This document shows, one piece after another, positions 1 through 5,610 of a stretch of 6,549 nt of DNA. The translations under genes were made by a program, and so were the position numbers. Origin of the DNA: Bacteroidales bacterium (GTDB lineage: Bacteria; Bacteroidota; Bacteroidia; Bacteroidales; PUMT01); NCBI GenBank assembly GCA_007119075.1, contig SKQJ01000150.1, positions 1 to 6,549 of the forward strand, written 5' to 3'. Each line of letters starts with the position of its first letter. Within the stretch, counting starts at the first letter, position 1. Below the pieces are notes generated by a model, which did not search any database, had not been told where the DNA came from, and worked only from the letters and a program-made list of their open reading frames with translations.

Positions 1-1847
1 AGCTTCCCGAACAAGACTTCCCCCAGCTGTTTTGGGGAGGCGAGGTTGAAAGTGACTTCGGCCATCTCGTACACTTCTCTTTCAATCTTCTCAGACTCTT
101 CCGAGAGCTGCAGCGAAATGACTTTAAGGGCGCCGGCATCTATGGCTACCCCTGCGGCTTCCATGCCGGCGAGCACCCTTATAAGGGGCATTTCAAGGTC
201 TCCGGCAAGGGAACGCAGGCCAGCATCGTCGAGCTCAGTTTCGAGCTTCTCCTTCAGCTGCCAGGTTATGTCGGCATCTTCGCAGGCATATTCACTGATG
301 ACTTCGGTTTCGACCGAACGCATGCTCTTCTGGTCCCTGCCCTTTTTTCCGATAAGCTCCTCTATCGGCACGGGAGCATATCCAAGATAAATTTCTGCCA
401 GATAATTCAGGTTATGCCTGAGCTCAGGCTGCAGGAGATAATGGGCGATCATCGTATCAAACAGGGGCCCCTTCACCTGTATGCCGTAACAGGAAAGGAC
501 CAGCATGTCGAATTTGATGTTCTGGCCGACTTTGCGGATAGCCGGATTCTCAAAGACATCCCTGAACTCACGGGCAATGGCAAGAGCCTCCTCCCTGCTT
601 TCAGGCACAGGGACATACCAGGCCTCATGGGCCCTGAAACAGAATGCAATGCCAACAAGCCCCGCATCGTGGGGATTAAGACTGTCGGTCTCGGTGTCAA
701 AACAAAATTCCCTGAGAGATGATAAAAGTCCGATCAGATTTCCACGGCTGTGCCGGTCGGCTGCAAGATGGTAGGCATGTTCGACCGTCTCAATGTTTTG
801 CAGATGTGATTTATCGGCCACAAGGGCGCCAGCATCCGGCACTTCTCCGGCAGGCATGCCGGTTTCCGTGCTGCCGCGGCTTTTCGGGGCCGACGGAGGC
901 ATTTCGCCGGTGGTGTCAAAAAGCACTCCCTGGACCGGCGCCGACGTGTATGTCTTGGATGTGCCTCCTGATTCTGCAGGAAACCTGGAGGCAATAGTGC
1001 GGAATTCGAGCTCATCCAACAGGTCTTTCATCTCCCCGGCATCTGCTTCGCTGCGCAGGAGCGCTTTCTCATCAAAATCGACGGGGACATCAAGGCAAAT
1101 GGTGACAAGCTCTTTTGACAGCTTTAGCAGCTCGGACGAATTAAGGATTTTCTCCCTGAGCTTGCCCTTGAATTCATCTATCCGGGACAGCACATTTTCG
1201 ACCGAACCGTACCGGGAGATTATCTTTTTTGCAGTTACCTCCCCTACGCCGGCCACCCCGGGTATGTTGTCGGATGCATCCCCCATAAATGCAAGCACAT
1301 CTATCACCTGCCGGGTTTCGGTGATTTCGAAATGGCTTTTTACTTTCTCCGGGCCCCATATTTCGGCAAGGTTTCCGGCCCTTCCGGGCTTGTAAAGTAT
1401 TATTTTATCGGTTACCAGCTGGCAGAAATCCTTATCGGGGGTCATCATATAGGTCGTAAAAGACTCCTTTTCAGCTTTCACCGCCAGGGTGCCGATAACA
1501 TCATCGGCTTCATACCCGGGCACCTCTATTACAGGTATATTGTAGGCCTTCAGCAATTTCTTTATCCAGGGAACGGAATGGATTATATCCTCAGGGGTCT
1601 TCTCCCGCTGGGCCTTGTAAGGCTCGTACATGTCATGGCGGAAGGTCGGTGTGTCGGGATCGAAAACAACGGCGATATGTGTCGGCCCTTCCGTTTTCAG
1701 AACGGCATCGAGAGTATTGACAAAACCGAATATTGCAGAGGTATTTAGTCCTTTTGAATTGTATCTCGGATTTTTTATGAATGCATAATAAGACCGGTAA
1801 ATCAATGCATACGCATCCAAAAGGAAGAGTTTCTTGTCAGATGACAT
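1..1847 (-). CDS. polA: DNA polymerase I, N-terminal 615 residues (3' end cut by window)
   Basis: DNA polymerase I removes RNA primers and fills gaps in replication and excision repair. I translated this frame by hand; it is open from the ATG at 1847 to the left edge, with no stop. The 5' nuclease (FEN/PIN) domain spans about residues 1-290: LLDAYALIYRSYYAF with D11, FDPDTPTFRH, YEADD with D115 and D116, TPDKDF, and GDASDNIPGVAGVG from 189 (D190, D193), which leads into the helix-hairpin-helix. A linker of about 60 residues rich in Gly, Pro and Ser follows. The 3'-5' exonuclease domain then has DTETD (D384, E386), GQNIKFD (N443, D447) and YACEDAD (Y520, D524). All of these match the proofreading residues of E. 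coli Pol I, so proofreading looks active. FNLASPKQLGEVLF near 600-613 is the entry to the polymerase domain, whose catalytic part lies outside the window. The ATG is 12 bases after the queD stop, so the two are probably cotranscribed. Confidence 0.97.
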   Translation of the reverse strand, partial: MSSDKKLFLLDAYALIYRSYYAFIKNPRYNSKGLNTSAIFGFVNTLDAVLKTEGPTHIAVVFDPDTPTFRHDMYEPYKAQREKTPEDIIHSVPWIKKLLKAYNIPVIEVPGYEADDVIGTLAVKAEKESFTTYMMTPDKDFCQLVTDKIILYKPGRAGNLAEIWGPEKVKSHFEITETRQVIDVLAFMGDASDNIPGVAGVGEVTAKKIISRYGSVENVLSRIDEFKGKLREKILNSSELLKLSKELVTICLDVPVDFDEKALLRSEADAGEMKDLLDELEFRTIASRFPAESGGTSKTYTSAPVQGVLFDTTGEMPPSAPKSRGSTETGMPAGEVPDAGALVADKSHLQNIETVEHAYHLAADRHSRGNLIGLLSSLREFCFDTETDSLNPHDAGLVGIAFCFRAHEAWYVPVPESREEALAIAREFRDVFENPAIRKVGQNIKFDMLVLSCYGIQVKGPLFDTMIAHYLLQPELRHNLNYLAEIYLGYAPVPIEELIGKKGRDQKSMRSVETEVISEYACEDADITWQLKEKLETELDDAGLRSLAGDLEMPLIRVLAGMEAAGVAIDAGALKVISLQLSEESEKIEREVYEMAEVTFNLASPKQLGEVLFGK

Positions 1848-1859
1848 AAAATATTTTGT

Positions 1860-2306
1860 TTAGGGATTATCGGAAGCAAGCCATTCTGCGTAAGAGGTTG
1901 CTGTTTCATGGAGGCGCAGGGACACCAGCTCAATGCCCGGGGGAAGCTTGCTTTTGATCCGCCATGCAAAATCAATGACCATATTCTCACATGTGGGCTG
2001 ATAATCTGTTACATGGACTTTGTTGAGCATATCTATATTTTTATACTGATCGGCAGGGACGTCACTGCTTATCATCACGGCATGATCCAGGTCATTGACA
2101 ATTTCCTCCTTTACCAGCCTTTTGAGATCGCCGAAATCAATGACCATGCCGTGTTTGGGATTTTTTTTATCGTTTATCGGATGCCCTGCCACGGTTACAA
2201 ACAGGCGGTAGGAATGCCCGTGCAGATTCCGGCAGGGACCGTCATAATTTGGCAGCGCGTGTGCCATTTCAAAATCAAATTGCCTTGTTACCCTTACCCT
2301 GGCCAT
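1860..2306 (-). CDS. queD: 6-carboxy-5,6,7,8-tetrahydropterin synthase (QueD), PTPS family
   Basis: QueD converts dihydroneopterin triphosphate to 6-carboxytetrahydropterin, the second step towards preQ0 and the tRNA base queuosine; the enzyme is cytosolic. The product is 148 residues, a normal length for the family. Zinc ligands are H16 (in FEMAH), H29 and H31. The CxxxHGH motif (C25 to H31, CRNLHGH) marks the QueD type and carries the catalytic cysteine. Other family signatures are VIDFGDLK (55-62), LDHAV with D74/H75, PTCEN (104-108) and LHETATSYAEW with E134. The open frame runs upstream to about 2618, but that stretch crosses yidD antiparallel in reading and translates to Arg/Pro/Gly-rich nonsense. 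The ATG at 2306 gives the expected N-terminus (MARVRVTRQFDFEMAH) and is the only plausible start. No clear Shine-Dalgarno sequence is visible. The gene is the upstream partner of polA. Other queuosine genes are not in the window. A eukaryote-type 6-pyruvoyl-tetrahydropterin synthase role is less likely given the CxxxHGH motif. Confidence 0.95.
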   Translation of the reverse strand: MARVRVTRQFDFEMAHALPNYDGPCRNLHGHSYRLFVTVAGHPINDKKNPKHGMVIDFGDLKRLVKEEIVNDLDHAVMISSDVPADQYKNIDMLNKVHVTDYQPTCENMVIDFAWRIKSKLPPGIELVSLRLHETATSYAEWLASDNP

Positions 2307-2476
2307 GACATAATGTTTTAATGTAAAATTACATGAAAAACTTCTCTTTTCCCAGTCAGCGAACATTCGGCACTCCCGGTACCATGTGCCTGCCCGCCGC
2401 CCGGAGCTGACCGGAGGCCATCGGCCCCGGGTTTCCCCCGAAAGGGAAGGGATGACAGGAAAAATAAAATGAAGTT
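2307..2476 (-). promoter_or_regulatory. GC-rich structured gap or leader upstream of queD
   Basis: This non-coding gap separates yidD from queD. Its core, about 2352-2450, is roughly 70% G+C by hand count, while both edges are A/T-rich. Read as minus-strand RNA it can form several stems. One pairs 2411-2419 with 2423-2430 (two 4-bp blocks, one bulged base, 3-base loop). One pairs 2352-2360 with 2406-2414 (9 bp including one G-U). One pairs 2433-2437 with 2444-2448. The first two share bases 2411-2414 and so cannot form together. The long stem has an A-C mismatch if the plus strand is transcribed, which favours minus-strand transcription. Between this core and the queD ATG lies a small inverted repeat, TGTAA-TT-TTACA. 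It could be a regulatory leader, a small RNA gene or a dispersed repeat. I recognise no named riboswitch, and no promoter match is convincing. Confidence 0.4.
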
Positions 2477-2503
2477 TCAGGGCACAGGATCGTGGCCGTG
2501 CCC
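2460..2503 (-). terminator. possible intrinsic terminator at the end of rnpA-yidD
   Basis: The last codons of yidD form a hairpin on the minus-strand RNA. GGGCAC (2498-2503) pairs with GTGCCC (2480-2485), with two further G-C pairs inside (2496-2497 with 2487-2488), one bulged base and a 7-base loop. A U-rich run (ATTTTATTTTT, complement of 2460-2470) follows, but only after about 10 bases that include the TGA stop. This spacing is long for a classical Rho-independent terminator, so the call is tentative. If real, it ends the rnpA-yidD message and leaves queD-polA as a separate unit. Confidence 0.3.
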
Positions 2504-2710
2504 TCCCCATGGATGGCAGCGGGCTATGCGTCTGACCGAAAGCCAGAGGCCCTTCAGGGGACCGTGCTTTTTGATTGCCTCGACCGAATACGCAGAACAG
2601 GTGGGGGTAAACCGGCATGAGGCCATAGTCAACGGGGATATGGCGTACTGGTAAAACCGTACCAGTCCGATCAGCAGATAGCTAAATATTTTCCTGATCA
2701 GCCCCCCCAT
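2477..2710 (-). CDS. yidD: membrane protein insertion efficiency factor YidD
   Basis: YidD is a small membrane-associated protein that assists insertion of inner-membrane proteins by the YidC/Sec route; its exact mechanism is not settled. The 77-residue product has the whole family pattern: a hydrophobic, basic N-terminus (GLIRKIFSYLLIGLVRFYQ), then ISPL, CRFTPTCSAY with two cysteines, EAIKKHGPLKGLWL, RIARCHPWGGHGHDPVP with a third cysteine, and the stop right after the conserved DPVP end. The length is normal. The start at 2710 lies inside rnpA, giving a 29-base overlap in another frame, as is common for rnpA-yidD pairs. The first codons run ATG followed by seven G in a row, a homopolymer where a sequencing or replication slip would break both genes. 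Here both frames are intact. The usual partner yidC is not in view. Confidence 0.95.
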   Translation of the reverse strand: MGGLIRKIFSYLLIGLVRFYQYAISPLTMASCRFTPTCSAYSVEAIKKHGPLKGLWLSVRRIARCHPWGGHGHDPVP

Positions 2711-3074
2711 TTTTCAGCAATTTTTGAAATAGTCCGGCAAGTTTTTCACTGATATAATTGAATTCATGTTCCTCTCCTGCAATATAAACGATGATCATTT
2801 CAATATTCCGCCCTTTTTTTGCGAGGCCGTCATACAGCTGCTCCTTGTTAAGCCTGTAGGCTTCCCTGACAAGCCTTTTGATCCGGTTCCGGTCGACAGC
2901 CTTTTTGTATTTTTTTTTTGGTACGCTGATGGCCGCTTTCGCGGGAAAGTCATTGCCCTCGCCGGCCTCAAGCCAGAGCACCCTGAAAGGATAATGAAAA
3001 ATTATATTCCCTGCGGTGAAAAGCTTGCCGATTGACTTTCGGCTGCAGAGGCGCTCAGATTTTCTGTATCTCAT
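2682..3074 (-). CDS. rnpA: ribonuclease P protein component
   Basis: RnpA is the protein subunit of RNase P. It binds the catalytic RNA and the 5' leader of precursor tRNAs and so helps tRNA 5' end maturation. The 130-residue product shows an N-terminal basic segment (MRYRKSERLCSRKSIGKLF), the phenylalanine-rich leader-binding strand (IIFHYPFRVLWL), AAISVPKKKYKKAVDRNRIKRLVREAYR with the hallmark RNR at 62-64, and a final helix. I chose the ATG at 3074 because family members usually begin close to the SERL segment. The frame stays open to an ATG at 3164 (30 extra residues) and another at 3104, but the extra stretch does not look like RnpA. The gene follows hemD rather than rpmH, as in other Bacteroidota, and overlaps yidD by 29 bases. 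A 317-base gap separates it from hemD, so it may have its own promoter; I found no good TAnnTTTG match there. Confidence 0.95.
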   Translation of the reverse strand: MRYRKSERLCSRKSIGKLFTAGNIIFHYPFRVLWLEAGEGNDFPAKAAISVPKKKYKKAVDRNRIKRLVREAYRLNKEQLYDGLAKKGRNIEMIIVYIAGEEHEFNYISEKLAGLFQKLLKNGGADQENI

Positions 3075-3391
3075 TTCGATCGGGTTAGCATAAGAGCCTG
3101 GCATAATAATTTCCGGCGTATTGTTGCCAGGAGCGGAACCTGATTTGCACGCCAGCCTGATCAATAATCAATATGCACAAAAACTGTGCTGCAAGTTAAT
3201 CCAAAATTGGAAAAAAGAGAAAATGCCGGAATAACTGCAGGGCAGATACCGGGAACAATGGCGGCTTGCCCGAAATCGGCGAACTTGAGCCTGCTGAAGA
3301 TGCCTGGCAGGCATCTTATGGATCGGACCATCGCCGGTCCGGGGACTATTGCCGCAGGGGGAGATTGATTCTGCAGCCGGAGCCCTTGAAA
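3075..3391. other. non-coding gap between hemD and rnpA, rich in inverted repeats
   Basis: No credible gene is seen in these 317 bases; short open frames on both strands have no recognisable sequence. The part nearest hemD (3235-3376) is packed with complementary segments. CTGCAG occurs at both ends (3235-3240 and 3371-3376). GCGGC at 3261-3265 pairs with GCCGC at 3351-3355. Between them are a 9-bp perfect hairpin (3297-3317), a 6-bp hairpin (3324-3329 with 3336-3341) and a short CCGA/TCGG stem near 3271-3280. The part nearest rnpA is A/T-rich. It holds a T-rich run on the minus strand (about 3206-3222), CCAA-TT-TTGG-like symmetry near 3202-3211, and a 5-bp hairpin with arms 3175-3179 and 3185-3189. 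It could be a 3' untranslated region, a small RNA gene or both, with the rnpA promoter in the A/T-rich end. Confidence 0.5.
3297..3317. repeat. perfect 9-bp inverted repeat with 3-base loop
   Basis: AAGATGCCT is followed by GGC and its exact reverse complement AGGCATCTT. This is the strongest simple hairpin in the window. It lies about 75 bases past the hemD stop on the hemD-transcribed strand. No U-run follows it on either strand, so it is not a normal intrinsic terminator. It may stabilise the 3' end of a message or be the central arm of a folded RNA. Confidence 0.7.
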
Positions 3392-4159
3392 TTATTTTGC
3401 GTGCCCGTTCTTGTTATAGCTTTTAATGAAGTTTTCAAGAGCCATGGTCATTGAAGGAGCATTTACCGAAGGAGCTTCGATATCAAGCCGCAGACCGGCC
3501 TTTTTGACCGCTTTTGCGGTATGGGGCCCGAAACAGGCGATCTTGGTGTCTTTCTGCTCGAAATCGGGAAAATTTTCGAACAATGATTTTATGCCTGAGG
3601 GGCTGTAAAAAACAAGCACGTCATAATTGACATCGGACAGGTCAGACAAATCGCTGCTTACTGTCCTGTATAATATCGCCTTGGTATGTCTGATCTTGTT
3701 TTTGTCAAGGATGCGGGGGATCTCCGGCTTGTGGATGTCGGAAAGAGGAACCAGAAAGTATTCGTTGCTGTGCTTGTTGATTACCTGTTCAACCAGATCC
3801 TTGAAAACATTGACTCCATAGAATATCTTTCTCTTGCGATATACTATGTATTTCTGCAGGTATAACGCAACAGACTCGGAAATACAGAAATATTTCATAC
3901 TGTCGGGTATCGACAATCTGAGCTCTTCGGCTATCCTGAAGTAGTGATCGATGGCTGTCCGGCTGGTGAAAATTACTGCCGTGTGCTCAAGTATGTCAAT
4001 ACGCTCCTGCCGGAATTCTTTTGCAGGAATTCCCTCAACTTTAATGAAAGGTCGAAAATCAATTTTAAGGTTATTGCGTTCTGCCAGCTCCAGGTATGGA
4101 GACTTGTCGTTTACCGGTTTTGGCTGCGAAACCAGTATCCTCTTAATTTTCAAGGCCAT
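3392..4159 (-). CDS. hemD: uroporphyrinogen-III synthase family protein (HemD)
   Basis: HemD closes hydroxymethylbilane to uroporphyrinogen III with inversion of ring D, the branch point to haem, sirohaem and cobalamin; the enzyme is cytosolic. The 255-residue product closely resembles the Bacteroidota form as I know it. It starts ALKIKRILVSQPKP and continues with KIDFRPFIKVEGI and AKEFRQERIDILEHTAVIFTSRTAIDHYF in the first lobe. The second lobe has YFLVPLSDIHKPEIP, VLVFYSPSGIKSLFENF (the serine-proline-serine-glycine segment typical of the family) and IACFGPHTAKAVKKAGL near the C-terminus. Length is normal for the two-lobed fold. HemD proteins have few invariant residues, so the assignment rests on overall pattern and context. 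The ATG at 4159 is the only good start; no clear Shine-Dalgarno sequence is visible. The neighbours DUF4271 upstream and rnpA downstream recur in the phylum. No other haem gene is in the window. Confidence 0.93.
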   Translation of the reverse strand: MALKIKRILVSQPKPVNDKSPYLELAERNNLKIDFRPFIKVEGIPAKEFRQERIDILEHTAVIFTSRTAIDHYFRIAEELRLSIPDSMKYFCISESVALYLQKYIVYRKRKIFYGVNVFKDLVEQVINKHSNEYFLVPLSDIHKPEIPRILDKNKIRHTKAILYRTVSSDLSDLSDVNYDVLVFYSPSGIKSLFENFPDFEQKDTKIACFGPHTAKAVKKAGLRLDIEAPSVNAPSMTMALENFIKSYNKNGHAK

Positions 4160-4306
4160 ATTGTTTAAGTGAGAACTTTGATTAAAAAAACTTCCTTATA
4201 ACCACGGACAAATCAGGGTGTTGCCGGATGCTTCTCGGAGAATAAGTTTTTTTCTGTACGGCTCATAATGTCAGGTTATGAACAACAACGAACAATAGTG
4301 ATCCGA

Positions 4307-5548
4307 TTATATAAGGAACGTATCAAATAATTTATACAGGATGCATAATGGCAAAATTTCGAATGCACAAAGGTACAAAATCAAATAAAAAACAGAAAAA
4401 TGTTTCCTTGCCAATATTTCAAGGCCCCTGATAAGCTGCAGCAGGTAAATAACGACTCCGAGTCCCAGCCCCGCCCGTATAAGGATACCATGGATTCCCG
4501 GATCTGCATAAAGGAGTCCGACGATAAGGGGCATTAAAAGAATGCCCATAATCTTATTATACAATGAAATGTTATGGGCATATTCGGCAAAGAATTTATT
4601 GGCATCGAATAAAAAGCCGGCAACGCCCAGTGCGGCCGATTTTAAGGCAAATAACACGACCAGCAGCAAGGAGGCTGAAATAAAAAGGAGCGGCGGACTG
4701 ACCGGGGGAAGGTTGAAATTGAAGTGCCACGATATAAAAAGCAGGAATAATCCGCTGTTCAGGGCAAAAACCAGATGGAGGATGATGAAGGCGCTGTTTG
4801 CCGGGACATTCTTGCTGTTGTAAAGCTTCAATGCCTCCTTGTAATTAAATGTGGAAAACAGCACGGGAGTGATGAACTGGACATAGGCCAGCTTGATCCA
4901 GGCAAGCAGCAACAACGACAGTATAAAAAGTCCGGTTATCCAGGAGTAGGAATAATGAATATTATCGACGTGATGCCCTTCGATATCTGCTTCAAGGTAT
5001 GCTTTGTAATTTCCCGGCGCCGAAATTGAATGGTTCGGGACACCGGTCTCAAGAAATACCGCTGTGCCAGGGGCATGCTTATCGTGTGCCGGATCCCGCA
5101 GGGGCAAAATATGTTCCCTGAAAAATGTGATTCCGGTTCCGGCATCCAGATAATGCGATGCATCATATCTGAAAGCCTGCTCTGGGGCTGCAGCGACTTC
5201 CGGCTGCGGAGCAACGGGAGCCTGCTGCCTGGGCACCGGCGGCGACTCTGTCCGCTCTGCCTGTATTTCCCTGTTCCTGCTATCGATCCGGTCCCATATT
5301 GCTTCGGGTGCTGCACGGGGGCCGGCTATGGGCAAAACGATCTGTACGGTATCTGCCGAAGCTTGTCCGGGCTGCTCGTGCGGAGCTTCGCCTGCTTCAC
5401 CATTTGGCGAACCGGCTGTATGATCCTGCAAAGTGTCGGACGCCGGTGTCGCACCAGGCAATTGAGATGGGCCTGACAGGGTGTCGGAAGATTTGGTTTT
5501 CAGGGAATTCCTGACACCGGTTATAGCCGGATCGTGTCTATCCAACAT
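4307..5548 (-). CDS. DUF4271 family integral membrane protein
   Basis: This is a membrane protein of unknown function, found in Bacteroidota next to hemD. The 413-residue product has two parts. Residues 1-200 are hydrophilic and low in complexity, rich in Pro, Ala, Gln and Glu, with two SDTL copies (21-24 and 37-40) and a related ADTV. No signal peptide is visible. Residues about 200-413 carry six likely membrane helices, near 203-225, 252-273, 285-312, 332-348, 354-376 and 384-408. The last holds the FEILPLCILYKLF stretch that I associate with DUF4271. Between helices 1 and 2 is a short soluble segment with FNYKEALKLYN. Nothing in it indicates a catalytic site. The start at 5548 sits about 28 bases after a good promoter candidate, so this gene probably leads the unit that includes hemD. 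The family call comes from recognising the C-terminal pattern and the gene order; any function would be a guess. Confidence 0.85.
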   Translation of the reverse strand: MLDRHDPAITGVRNSLKTKSSDTLSGPSQLPGATPASDTLQDHTAGSPNGEAGEAPHEQPGQASADTVQIVLPIAGPRAAPEAIWDRIDSRNREIQAERTESPPVPRQQAPVAPQPEVAAAPEQAFRYDASHYLDAGTGITFFREHILPLRDPAHDKHAPGTAVFLETGVPNHSISAPGNYKAYLEADIEGHHVDNIHYSYSWITGLFILSLLLLAWIKLAYVQFITPVLFSTFNYKEALKLYNSKNVPANSAFIILHLVFALNSGLFLLFISWHFNFNLPPVSPPLLFISASLLLVVLFALKSAALGVAGFLFDANKFFAEYAHNISLYNKIMGILLMPLIVGLLYADPGIHGILIRAGLGLGVVIYLLQLIRGLEILARKHFSVFYLILYLCAFEILPLCILYKLFDTFLI

Positions 5549-5575
5549 GAAATAGGATCAGTTAGGATTCGGGTG

Positions 5576-5606
5576 CAAAAGTAAAAAAACAATTCAACAT
5601 TCCATA
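5576..5606 (-). promoter_or_regulatory. Bacteroidota-type promoter (TAnnTTTG) for the DUF4271-hemD unit
   Basis: On the minus strand TACTTTTG (complement of 5576-5583) is an exact match to the phylum's -7 consensus TAnnTTTG. TATG, 19 bases further upstream, matches three of the four bases of the -33 TTTG element. The predicted transcript would start about 20 bases before the DUF4271 ATG at 5548. A hand scan found no other exact TAnnTTTG on the minus strand in the window. Confidence 0.55.
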
Positions 5607-5610
5607 ACAT

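Noticed and set aside
793..1395. 200-residue open frame on the plus strand.
   Set aside because: It lies wholly antisense to polA, is Ser-rich with no recognisable domain, and the polA frame shows all expected motifs.
2352..2414. Resemblance of the minus-strand GC-rich region to 4.5S/SRP RNA (GGTCAGCTCCGG, then GAGTGCCGAATG at a spacing like that in E. coli).
   Set aside because: The most conserved part of SRP RNA, the GGAA tetraloop with the AGCAG side, is missing: the A positions read G or C. The 5' half does not pair in the expected way either. Probably chance, though a covariance-model search would settle it.
2307..2618. N-terminal extension of the queD reading frame by about 104 residues.
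   Set aside because: It translates to Arg/Pro/Gly-rich sequence with no family resemblance, covers the yidD 3' half in another frame, and the QueD family starts at the ATG at 2306.
3075..3164. Longer RnpA start at 3164.
   Set aside because: The 30 extra residues do not resemble RnpA, and the ATG at 3074 gives the normal family N-terminus.
3186..3454. Two short plus-strand open frames (about 60 residues each) in and near the hemD-rnpA gap.
   Set aside because: No domain, no start context, and composition explained by the inverted repeats and the hemD antisense strand.
4229..4253. Small inverted repeat (TTCTC-G-GAGAA) followed by a T-run on the plus strand, like a terminator.
   Set aside because: The stem is only 4 bp once a real loop is allowed, and no plus-strand gene exists for it to end.
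4160..4306. 147-base gap between DUF4271 and hemD examined for a promoter or RNA.
   Set aside because: Only a weak 5-bp hairpin (4264-4268 with 4276-4280) and no TAnnTTTG match; nothing supportable.
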